Source of the DNA: Planctomycetaceae bacterium
GTDB lineage: Bacteria > Planctomycetota > Planctomycetia > Pirellulales > Pirellulaceae
Reading direction: 5' to 3'
Assembly: GCA_007694185.1 (NCBI GenBank)
Contig: RECD01000238.1
Location: 1 to 63,319 of the forward strand
Length of the DNA stretch: 63,319 nt
Shown here: positions 1-7,834 of the stretch, in pieces
Position numbering within the stretch: position 1 is the stretch's first letter
Layout: every line of letters starts with the position of its first letter
Position numbers and translations under genes: made by a program
Notes under the pieces: model-generated
Told to the model about the DNA's origin: nothing
The model's input: only the letters and a program-made list of their open reading frames with translations
The model's database searches: none

Positions 1-574
1 ATATGCATAATTTCCTCCGTGAATGGGAAGGGTAAGCGGGCGAACGACCAAGGTAGGGAACGGCCAATCTTTTACTGGCGCAAACTGTCGTCCTCCCGGG
101 GGGCTTCCGCAGGTACGCAAAACGCTGAATTACTCCACTTATTGAACGTCCGATTCTAAGTACTGAATCGAAGAGAATAATCTGCCCCCGTTGAGAAACG
201 GTTTGAGAGGTTGCAGACTCAGGATGAACGAGTCCCGCAGAAATTGTAAACGCCCCACCGCCTTGGGTGACCGCGCTAAGCAAATCAGGCGTGTTGAAGA
301 TGTAAGGCGTTTCGGCACGCAAGCCGAAAGGTGAAAAGCATGCCACACGATCGAAAGGAATCCGGCGCAGATTTGCTGAAAATGACGAGCACAAAAAGAA
401 ATAACGGCAATAGAAAGCCTGGAAATATACGGGAAGAAAATTGAAACATCCATTTGCCCCATTTTCACATTCCAGTGATGCATCTGAATGAACCGTCCAC
501 CGCAGTATTTGTCGTAGCAGCGTGAGTGCAAGTTGTCGCACGTTTACGCAAGCGGTGCCGGTCGATCGCATTTG
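1..574. other. No supportable gene; low-GC stretch at the window edge
   Basis: The longest open frame here (minus strand, 139-531, 130 codons) reads as a Cys/His/Phe-rich string with no domain, no ribosome binding site and no secretion signal that I can see, so I do not call it. The stretch lies downstream of the leftward gene ending at 575. Its base composition is lower in GC than the bulk of the window, like the 2.2-4.1 kb stretch. It may hold the 3' flank of that gene or part of a gene cut by the window edge. Confidence 0.4.
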
Positions 575-2221
575 CTATAAAAGCTCTACAGTAAGAGCAA
601 TTTCATCTTCACTCATGAAATCAAACCTCATCAGCCCCCGAGCGGCCGCGATGTGGCTGCGTAGGATCGATTTGACGAGATCTGAAGTTTGGACAGGGAA
701 TGACTCGTCAAGCATCCAGTGCCGCAATCGATCTCGGCCGGAACGTGTCTTTGTCAGGTAAGCGATGGAACGCCTCTGTTTGCGCACGTCATCGGAATGG
801 ATGCTTGTTGCGACCCAGTCCTCAAGCGACTTTTCCGGCACCTTGTCGATGTTACCAAGCATGACCAGTACCTCTACCGCCGCAGAGCGAGTTTCCTCGT
901 CGGCGGATCCATTGAGCACGTCCAAGGTTGCGTCGATTTCCGCGTCTCCGACGGGCAGGTCCCAATGCGCCGAGAGAGCTGTCCTCAAGGAAGCGTCTCC
1001 ACTTCCTAGCAGGCAAGATCGCATCGTATCGATATCCTTACTGCTGGGACGAAAGCCGATCGTGGCAAGGGCTGACGCGGTCGCGAAGGATTTGTCTGGC
1101 GGCAACGATCGAAGTGCATTTCGTATAGCCGATCCGACGTCTGGGTCGATTCGCGATGCGTTGCGAATCACCTGTTCTGCGTACTGGCCGCGAGCATAAG
1201 CATCGAGAATGACTGCGTCCTGGTCGCGGAAATGATCGTCCGTGGCGTACGTGATTGATAAAAGCCGATCGATCAGTTTTTTCCGGTTTTGCACGTTTTG
1301 TGTTTGGTCGAACTGTTTAGCAACCTCCAGGGCCATTTGGATGTAAAGGTTGGTCAGCGGTTGTGTTCCGCTTGGGCCATTATAAAATGTTTCAAATGCA
1401 ACTCTCGAAAGTTCAGCTTTGCGAACTTCGTTCAGTCTGTTCTCGCCTTCGCCAAGACTGTCGATCAGCGTGTAGAGCAGGGTGGTGTCATTCGGAGATG
1501 CCGGCTTTAACCTCACGCCTTTTGGAATCTGAACCGAACCGAGTGTTTGGGTCAGGCCGTCGGAATTGGCAAGAGAGTAATGCAGCAGTGGGTGGCCAAG
1601 AAACTCCTCCGCAACCGGCGACCGCAATTTCACGAAACGTATCGAGTGCGGAGAGGTGAATTTGACAGCTTGCTCGAGTATTTCGACGCGCTCATCTGAC
1701 AGGACGTTAGCTACTTCCGGCACAGGTACCTGAAGGTTAACCGATCCGATGAACTTTTCGGAGTTTTTCGAAGTGACGTGAGTCGACACAACACCCTCGG
1801 ATATTTGGAACTCGAGGTCAACTGTGTCTTTGTTTGTTACGTCGTCGTCGACTTCGAGGAAGTTTGTATCTAAAAAAACGTTCGCCAATGCACCGTTGCT
1901 GTCCGTGAACAACACGCCTTTCGCGTCTGGCGAGTTATGGACACTCGAAAAGATCGATGTGATGATTTGCTTTCTGGCGTCGGCACGGCGAGTGAAGGAT
2001 GTTCCGATAGTGAAAAAAAATTTTGAATTTGTCTTAAGTCGATCCTGACGCAATAGGTCTAGGTATTTCTGTGTGTCCAGCAAGGAGGTTTCTGGTGACT
2101 CGTTCAGCAAAACGTCTTCGCTTTTCCCGGTGTGTGCGTTGTTTGTTGAAAGCAATATGATTCCCGCTGCTATTGCGAAAGCTCGTTGTAACGCGGTGGG
2201 CTCGAAGATTGAAGGGCGCAT
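575..2221 (-). CDS. Secreted protein of unknown function with a HEAT-like C-terminal half
   Basis: I do not recognise this 548-residue protein. The frame is open further upstream, but the ATG at 2221 is the best start. It is followed by a short N-terminus, a hydrophobic stretch (FAIAAGIILLS) and a likely signal-peptidase site near NAHTG, so export is probable. Residues about 50-230 form a mixed alpha/beta region with no motif I can name. From about residue 330 to the end the sequence is helical with repeated Ala/Leu-rich pairs (SAIRNALRSLP, ETRSAAVEVLVMLG), resembling degenerate HEAT repeats. Codon use is much less GC-rich than in the genes after 4.2 kb, which fits recent acquisition or a distinct genomic segment. 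No operon partner is visible. A periplasmic scaffold role is only a guess. Confidence 0.6.
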   Translation of the reverse strand: MRPSIFEPTALQRAFAIAAGIILLSTNNAHTGKSEDVLLNESPETSLLDTQKYLDLLRQDRLKTNSKFFFTIGTSFTRRADARKQIITSIFSSVHNSPDAKGVLFTDSNGALANVFLDTNFLEVDDDVTNKDTVDLEFQISEGVVSTHVTSKNSEKFIGSVNLQVPVPEVANVLSDERVEILEQAVKFTSPHSIRFVKLRSPVAEEFLGHPLLHYSLANSDGLTQTLGSVQIPKGVRLKPASPNDTTLLYTLIDSLGEGENRLNEVRKAELSRVAFETFYNGPSGTQPLTNLYIQMALEVAKQFDQTQNVQNRKKLIDRLLSITYATDDHFRDQDAVILDAYARGQYAEQVIRNASRIDPDVGSAIRNALRSLPPDKSFATASALATIGFRPSSKDIDTMRSCLLGSGDASLRTALSAHWDLPVGDAEIDATLDVLNGSADEETRSAAVEVLVMLGNIDKVPEKSLEDWVATSIHSDDVRKQRRSIAYLTKTRSGRDRLRHWMLDESFPVQTSDLVKSILRSHIAAARGLMRFDFMSEDEIALTVELL

Positions 2222-2640
2222 ATTATGTGTCCGCCTGTTGGTGCTTCTTGTGTAAGTGTAGCATAAAAATTTTGATTTTGAGTTGTGGTGCTGGGCGTCA
2301 GTTTCAGAAGCAATCGCAAGAAATGGCCGGTCGTTTACAGTTTTGAGTTTTTGTTCCTCTGTTCGCTCCTGCTGGAACGGAAGATTCAAGATGTCGCCGC
2401 TTTTTTGATCGTCCGCCCGTAAGGAGCATCTCGGATGGCAGGCTCTCAATTTTCTTGCGAGGCATTAGTCTTCGCGTGGCTTGGTGTTAGCTTTTTTCAG
2501 CATGAATAATTTACGAAAATTGTGTGAGACAAATCTTTGGGAGGAAGGCAGTCGGGCGAACTGCGCCTGAGAGCAGTTGGTGACTTGGGTTCAAGCGTGT
2601 GTGTTGCCTCGGTTCTCAGTTGTAAGTTTCCATGTAAGCG

Positions 2641-2680
2641 CTCAGGGCTCCGCTCTGTCCCTCAGGGCTCCGCTCTGTCC
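2641..2680. repeat. Perfect 20-bp tandem duplication
   Basis: The unit ctcagggctccgctctgtcc occurs twice with no spacer (2641-2660 and 2661-2680). It is not in a called gene. It probably arose by slippage or a small duplication. Confidence 0.9.
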
Positions 2681-2790
2681 CGCCGCCGGCTTCTTGCTCG
2701 AGCGGCAGTTCGGGGGATTGTCTAGTTTTTTCAACCCGATTTCCGGTCCACATCCTCACGCGAAATGGCACAGGCAAGCTTTGCGCAGCG

Positions 2791-2814
2791 TTTTGCCTGT
2801 TTTGCCTGTTTTGC
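2791..2814. repeat. Short tandem repeat of ttttgcctg
   Basis: The nine-base unit ttttgcctg is present twice and then partially a third time. It lies in non-coding DNA 110 bp from the 20-bp duplication. Confidence 0.8.
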
Positions 2815-3236
2815 AGTCGGCGTGCCGGTTGCACCTCATTGGATTTATTGCCTAGTCATCTCCCGACGCTGCCGAGTAAAGATGTGCCAGTTATTCGCAC
2901 GGAGTTTTTGTAACCCCGGATGATTCATGAGCTTTTGAAAGCTGGCGTTTTTCAATCCAGTGAATTGCAAGGAAAGTGCACAATCGCGCGCAGTTTTGTG
3001 CTTTTCCCAGCCATCTTTGGCGCGGTTCGGATCATTTTTGCAGAAAATTTCGAAAAACTCAGGCCAGCAAAATGCTGGCATTTAAATCTCGTGAATAATT
3101 CCGGGTAGTCCCATGCCGCCGTTGCAGCAAGGATGCAGAATTATCTGGGGAACTGATTTCTTTAAGAAGGGCAATTCCTGTATTAAAATCTTGTAACAGG
3201 CGGTGATGTGTGTTGTTTTGTGGATTTTCGGAATCG

Positions 3237-5651
3237 TTAACGGCTGTATAAAAGCTGCATCTTTATCTCGTTTGATCTTTTTTTGTTGTCTTCCTCCCGG
3301 ATTTCGTAATGGAATGTTGTTTCCCAGGATTGTCTAGGTCCCCACTTCTGGGATTTTACGCCGGCTTTTAATGAGCTGAATCCTTCAAGTGAAACATCGT
3401 TTATCGTGAAGAATGCTTCACCGATGTTTGTGCCGTCCGAAGATTGAAGTGGGTAGGTTGCCGAAATTGATTTTATTATCGCTAGTTCTCGGAGGTTAAA
3501 AGATGATAGTGCTGTGGTAAGGTCCGCTCTGTCGCCGTGGATGATGAAGTCCTGTAGCTTAGATCGGGTTGCTTGTTCAAATAATGAGAGTGGGTCTGCG
3601 AGTGAAATCTTGAGATTTTGGTCGATAAAGTCCTCAAAGCTTCTGGCGCCTCGGGCGATGGCGTCGTCGAGTTCTTGCTCGATGTCTCGCGGTGCTTCTG
3701 CATTTGGGTCGTTATCGCCAATTCTTAAATCTGCTTGAGGTGATGGCGTGTTGAATATGTGCTTGGATGCGCTGGTGAAAAATGGTTGAATTCGACTGCT
3801 TAGTTCGTTTGTTAGTGCGCTGGATCTTTCCTCATATATTTGCTTTGCGAGATCCGGTGCGATCCCATCTTGTTGGAGGATGGCAATTGCGTCTTCCTTG
3901 GCGTACAACGACGACACGATCGTTTCTGCTGCCTTCGATGGTGCTCTGTCGGTAATGAAGGTTTTCGTTTTTTGCGTGAGCTTGCTTGTTGCTTTGCTGC
4001 CTGCTTTTGATAGGAAGCTGCGAATTTTGGATTTTTTTTGCGTTTCCGCTATTTTTTGGGGATTCGCGTCTTCGTTTGATTCAGCAACCTGTTGTGCAAT
4101 TGAAGCTGTTGATTGTGGCGTTGGTACCGCTTGGACGAGGCTGGTTTGGGTGTAGTAGAGTTCGGCCCGTAGGCCGACTTCTCGGGCTACTCCGCTGGGG
4201 ATGACGACGTGGTAAAAGTCGTTGCCGTCGTAGAGGTGCAGCGGGATCGGTGCGTTGCCGAATGGCCTTTCGAGTCCGTCGTGCGAGACGTAGAGCACCA
4301 GATAGAAGTCGCCCCCGTGGGCCGGTACTGACGTGGTCACTTCGACCACGAACGGGATGTGGGTCTGGTAGGTGTAGATCAAGTCCTCGTCCGGACCGGC
4401 CACCAGGTTGGCGTCGCTGTAGCTCAGCGGCGCATCGGGATCGTACGCGAAATCGATCCGTATTTCCGCCGTGATGGGCTCGTCGTAGTTGGGATGATCG
4501 CCGGGCGGGATGGGCACCCACGCGGACGGGTCGTCAGTCCAAGGTGTGTAGGGCGGTTCGGTCGCGGGTGGGTCGCTGTCAACCGGTGGGGCCGGATCGG
4601 TGGGCGAAGTTCCAGTCGGTTCGTCGATGTCGGATTCGGGCTCAGATGGCGGCGCCCCGTTTGGCAGTCCGCTATCAGTCGGTTCGGGGATCGACGGGTC
4701 GGATGGGTTCTGAGGTGAGTCGGTCTCCGAGTCGCCGGGTGGGATGATGTCGTCGGGCTGGTTGTCCATCCCTGGCGAGACAGTCTCAGGGTCTTCGCTG
4801 GGAACCCACGATTCTTGGTCGCTGGGCGATCCCGGCGATCCCGAAGGGTCATCGAACGTTGGGGTCGTCAGGTCCGTTCCTGGTGCCGGTGTAGCGCTGG
4901 GCAAATCGCCTGTGGCGTCCGTGAACTCGGGTTCGGTTCCTGTAAGAGCGGGATCGATCGTGTCGAGTAGGTCTGTAAATTCGTCGGAATCGCCCCCGCA
5001 GGCAGCCAAATAGTTCGCCAAGGCTTCGGCCAACGCGTTCTCGACTGAGACGATCAGGGTTTGGTGTTGTTGGATCGCGATCGGGTCCTGCAAGAGCGCG
5101 GTTTCGGTCTGGAGTGACGTCAGGTACATCTGGAGACTGGCGATCGACAGTTCCATCGCCGCGCAGGTGCTGTCCAACCGAATTCCCGTTCGCTCGGTCG
5201 GGCTGGAAGTCGACGCGTCAGCTGTTGGTGAACCGATACCGAGCATGCCGACCGCCCGCATCAGCGGGTCATTGGCATCCCCCGCATCGTCCGCGGCCAT
5301 GATGGCCACATCGAGCTCCGGCAATCCGCCTGTCTCAAGGTTTCGGAGGTCTCGCTCTCGGAGGACAGCGACGAGTGCAGCCAGGGTGGCTTCGACATCT
5401 CGGGCGTCGATCACCTGATCGAGGTTCACGTCGAATCGGGGCTGCTCCGTCGCCGTCACGCCCTGGCTCACCGCGTTGCTGACTTGCAGCACGTCCAGGG
5501 GCGACAGGATTCCGTCGCCGGAGACATCCGGAAAGGCGACACCCAAGTCGGCTGCCAGAAGTTGGCGACTGGATAGGGATTCCATCCGGAGCGTCCGGCG
5601 GCGCGACTTTCGAGAACCACCGAGCGTGGTGAACTGACGGAATCCCGACAT
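3237..5651 (-). CDS. Secreted planctomycete surface protein with dockerin-like repeats and Pro/Ser/Thr-rich linker
   Basis: This is an 804-residue protein. Residues 13-35 contain an Arg-rich patch followed by MESLSSRQLLAAD, the planctomycete-type N-terminal export motif. Two dockerin/EF-hand-like calcium repeats follow: DVSGDGILSPLDVL at 42-55 and DVNLDQVIDARDV at 74-86. A helical region runs to about 225. A long Pro/Ser/Thr/Asp-rich linker (about 230-400) and a beta-rich domain (about 405-500) come next. The last 300 residues are helical and charged. An SD-like GGAG lies about 9 bases before the ATG. The DNA from about 4150 to 5651 is GC-rich, but the 3' part (3237 to about 4100, residues about 517-804) is much poorer in GC, so the gene looks chimeric. 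Dockerin-like repeats suggest protein-protein attachment at the cell surface. The partner and function are unknown. Confidence 0.75.
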   Translation of the reverse strand: MSGFRQFTTLGGSRKSRRRTLRMESLSSRQLLAADLGVAFPDVSGDGILSPLDVLQVSNAVSQGVTATEQPRFDVNLDQVIDARDVEATLAALVAVLRERDLRNLETGGLPELDVAIMAADDAGDANDPLMRAVGMLGIGSPTADASTSSPTERTGIRLDSTCAAMELSIASLQMYLTSLQTETALLQDPIAIQQHQTLIVSVENALAEALANYLAACGGDSDEFTDLLDTIDPALTGTEPEFTDATGDLPSATPAPGTDLTTPTFDDPSGSPGSPSDQESWVPSEDPETVSPGMDNQPDDIIPPGDSETDSPQNPSDPSIPEPTDSGLPNGAPPSEPESDIDEPTGTSPTDPAPPVDSDPPATEPPYTPWTDDPSAWVPIPPGDHPNYDEPITAEIRIDFAYDPDAPLSYSDANLVAGPDEDLIYTYQTHIPFVVEVTTSVPAHGGDFYLVLYVSHDGLERPFGNAPIPLHLYDGNDFYHVVIPSGVAREVGLRAELYYTQTSLVQAVPTPQSTASIAQQVAESNEDANPQKIAETQKKSKIRSFLSKAGSKATSKLTQKTKTFITDRAPSKAAETIVSSLYAKEDAIAILQQDGIAPDLAKQIYEERSSALTNELSSRIQPFFTSASKHIFNTPSPQADLRIGDNDPNAEAPRDIEQELDDAIARGARSFEDFIDQNLKISLADPLSLFEQATRSKLQDFIIHGDRADLTTALSSFNLRELAIIKSISATYPLQSSDGTNIGEAFFTINDVSLEGFSSLKAGVKSQKWGPRQSWETTFHYEIREEDNKKRSNEIKMQLLYSR

Positions 5652-6112
5652 GGCAGGTGCTCCGGGGTCAGTGGTGTCAACCGAGTGACAATCGCAGTGA
5701 ACAGGCGGGAATCTATCGGTTGAATCGCGGATGTCAAACTTTTTTTGAAAAAAAAGTGAAATTAGTTGTCGATTGACGCGAGTACAGGTAGTGGGTGATT
5801 GCCGATTCGAAGGCTGGCGTGAAGCCTTTCGATTTCGGATCGGGCCGGGAAAAGCTTGGAAATTTGGGGGTCTCGCTGCCCGAAATGCCGTTCGCGGAAC
5901 GGACCCTTTAGGCTCGTTCGAGGCTCGTTCGAGCCTGAACCGCGATCGGTCGAAAACGGCCCGTCTGAAAGCTGGATATTTCGGTCCAGAAACCTTCGCG
6001 CTCGGTGCGCGTCAGGTTTTGCGAGTTGAAGAGCAGGGGCGATGAGGTTGGGCGGTGGTGGCCGCCTTGTTTGGCGAGGAAATCGCAGGAACGCGGCGGC
6101 AACACGTCCGGT
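5652..6112. other. Intergenic region with promoter-like elements and a small repeat/palindrome
   Basis: No gene is supported here. The right end of the stretch (toward 5651) holds the candidate promoter above. At 5910-5931 an 11-base unit (aggctcgttcg) is duplicated in tandem, and its second copy forms a perfect hairpin with what follows (aggctcg / cgagcct, 5921-5927 and 5930-5936, two-base loop). The stretch lies downstream of the leftward gene ending at 6113, so the hairpin could help end that transcript, but it has no T-run. Confidence 0.5.
5711..5738 (-). promoter_or_regulatory. Candidate sigma-70-type promoter for the dockerin-like gene
   Basis: Read on the minus strand there is TTGACA (5738-5733), a 16-base spacer and TAGATT (5716-5711), placing a transcript start near 5704 and a leader of about 50 bases. 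Directly upstream of the -35 box is an A/T tract forming a perfect inverted repeat (actttttt / aaaaaagt, 5739-5746 and 5751-5758), which could act as an UP-like element. This is seen by eye only. Confidence 0.4.
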
Positions 6113-6535
6113 TCAGGGGCTTTTGCTTGGCTCGAAAGTGAATGTCCAACCGGCCGCTCGGGTGGCTTGTTCGCAGGCCTCTCGCAGGTCGCCGAATGGC
6201 AAGTGTCCGCCTTCGCCACTCAAGCTTTTGTCGGTCCGATCCTGGGTGACCCGGGTGCCGGACTGGGACGTTTTTTCGACCGTGAAGGTGAGCGGCGGGA
6301 TACCCCAACTCGATTCGTTGATCGATTCGCGAAATCGGACCTGATAGGAGGCCTCGTCCAGCAGGCAGCGAAAGCTGTACTTCACCTTGCGGGCGCCGAG
6401 CAACCATTTGGCTCGGATCGCGGTGCATTGTCCGGCGACCGACTTCGGCTCACCAACCTGGGTGTCGATCCCGGCAGACTTCGCCAGTTCGAGGAGCGTG
6501 TTGAACAACTCGGTAGCGGACGCGGGGTTAGACAT
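6113..6535 (-). CDS. Small conserved-looking protein of unknown function
   Basis: This is a 140-residue, probably cytoplasmic, mixed alpha/beta protein that I do not recognise. Three frames overlap here. I chose this one because its residue pattern is protein-like (amphipathic helix at 7-22, beta-rich middle with WLLGARKVKYSFRCLL) and its third positions are G/C-rich like those of neighbouring genes. It has no signal peptide, transmembrane segment or cysteine motif. It is divergently transcribed from the caspase-like gene at 6675, with 139 bp between the two starts, so they may share a regulatory region. That arrangement makes a functional link possible but not shown. Confidence 0.6.
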   Translation of the reverse strand: MSNPASATELFNTLLELAKSAGIDTQVGEPKSVAGQCTAIRAKWLLGARKVKYSFRCLLDEASYQVRFRESINESSWGIPPLTFTVEKTSQSGTRVTQDRTDKSLSGEGGHLPFGDLREACEQATRAAGWTFTFEPSKSP

Positions 6536-6674
6536 CGGTGAATTTCTGGGATCGGTTCGGATCGAGGGCTGAGCGATGGGTTGGAGAAATCGGGTGGGGG
6601 ATTGCTGTCGCAGAACAGGTGAGCAGAAAATATCGGATCAGCTTCGGATCGGCCGTTCGCCCTGGAGGCTTTTC

Positions 6675-7790
6675 ATGATACGCCGTCTTTTGCTCTGCTT
6701 CATCGGTTTTTTGACCCTCGGTTTGGGAGGTCAAGTCGGGTACGCGCAAAAGCTGCATGGAATCGTGATTTCGGACTTGTCGCCTTGGGCGGGATGGGGG
6801 GTGCACCGCGGCGCGATCGCTGGCGATGCGTTGCGGATGTACGTGGAATTGCACAGTCAGGTCCCCGCGTCCCAATTGGAGTACTACTCGTTGTCGATGG
6901 AGGAGGACGAGTTCAGCTCACCACAGGCGATCCTCGACCTGTTGGCGGACGTGAAGCCGGGTAGCAACGACACCCTGCTGGTTTATTACACCGGTCACGG
7001 CGCGTCGGACGATCGGGGGCATCATTTGGATTTGGCTGGCGGGAAACTGTATCGCGACGATTTGAAACGGTTGATGGAGTCCAAGGGGGCGCGGTTCAAC
7101 GCCTTGATCACCGATTGCTGCAACCTGCGGGCGGACGGCGAAGATTTTTTTGCCCCTTTCGTGATGCCGGACGAGCCCCGGGTGATCAGCCCGTTGTTTC
7201 GGTCGCTGTTTTTCTCCGACGCCGGCTGGTTGGACCTCAACGGCAGTTCGCCGGGCGAGGCGGCATTCATCGCCGCGAACGTTGGGGACGCGAACTTGCC
7301 CGGATCGATCTTCACCACGGCGCTCTGTCGCTTTTGGGAAGCCAACCGCTCGCGGCCGGTCGGATGGGAGCGGTTGATCCGCGACGTCAGCTTGGAGGTG
7401 GCTGCCGCTTTCAAGGCGGACTATCCCAAGGGGGCCAAAGTCAATGCCGCCGCTGCGCCGCAGATGGAGCAGAATGTCGATGCGATCAGCTATCCTGGCA
7501 AGCCGCAGCGGAGTGGACCGCGCAGCGGGCTGACGGTTCGTGACCGGGGAGGTGCCGGGGCGGTGATCACCCTGGTGGCTGCGGGGTTGCCCGGGGAGCG
7601 AGTTTTCGATTTGTCCAGGCGTGACTATCGGGCGCTCCGGCCGGGCGAAGTCGTCGTCGCTGCGAATGGTCAGCAGGTTACGAGTGCCCGGCAGTTTGCC
7701 GAGTTGGTCAAGCAGTCGCCGCAGGTGATGCGGTTGAAGGTCGACAGTCAGGGGCGGGCTGGCGAGGTGCTGTTGCGATTGCGATATTGA
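6675..7790 (+). CDS. Secreted caspase-like (C14 family) protease with C-terminal PDZ-like region
   Basis: This is a 371-residue protein. The ATG at 6675 is preceded by GGAGG (6664-6668) and opens a clear signal peptide (IRRLLLCFIGFLTLGLG, cleavage after GYAQ), so the enzyme should act outside the cytoplasm. The caspase/gingipain fold is indicated by LLVYYTGHGA, with the catalytic His at about residue 108, and by LITDCCN, with the catalytic Cys at about 148-149. These sit at the usual spacing and at the ends of predicted beta strands. After about residue 285 there is a PDZ-like region (GLPGERVFDL, LRPGEVVVAANGQQV, SARQFAEL) of the type used by HtrA-like proteases for peptide binding. Caspase-like enzymes usually cut after Arg/Lys or Asp; the specificity is not predictable here. 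The next gene begins 44 bp downstream and is probably co-transcribed. Confidence 0.8.
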   Translation: MIRRLLLCFIGFLTLGLGGQVGYAQKLHGIVISDLSPWAGWGVHRGAIAGDALRMYVELHSQVPASQLEYYSLSMEEDEFSSPQAILDLLADVKPGSNDTLLVYYTGHGASDDRGHHLDLAGGKLYRDDLKRLMESKGARFNALITDCCNLRADGEDFFAPFVMPDEPRVISPLFRSLFFSDAGWLDLNGSSPGEAAFIAANVGDANLPGSIFTTALCRFWEANRSRPVGWERLIRDVSLEVAAAFKADYPKGAKVNAAAAPQMEQNVDAISYPGKPQRSGPRSGLTVRDRGGAGAVITLVAAGLPGERVFDLSRRDYRALRPGEVVVAANGQQVTSARQFAELVKQSPQVMRLKVDSQGRAGEVLLRLRY

Positions 7791-7834
7791 CCTCACCCTG
7801 TTGCTCACCGCATTTCCCGCTGGAATCGTTCGGC

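Larger units (their letters stand above)
2222..3236. other. About 1 kb without a convincing gene; short tandem repeats
   Basis: No frame here has a ribosome binding site, a domain or the codon pattern of its neighbours. The minus-strand frame at 2845-3081 (78 codons) was considered and left out. The stretch is relatively AT-rich and carries two short tandem repeats, listed separately. It should contain the promoter of the leftward gene starting at 2221 and whatever ends the transcript of the gene finishing at 3237, but I see no strong -35/-10 pair or hairpin with a T-run. Confidence 0.5.

Noticed and set aside
139-531. 130-codon minus-strand open frame
   Set aside because: No ribosome binding site, domain or protein-like composition; rich in Cys, Phe, His and Arg as expected of chance frames.
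2845-3081. 78-codon minus-strand frame
   Set aside because: No recognisable family and no ribosome site; lies in a gene-poor, AT-rich stretch.
6005-6541. 178-codon plus-strand frame opposite the 6113-6535 gene
   Set aside because: Arg/Gly-rich shadow of the minus-strand gene, whose codon pattern is better.
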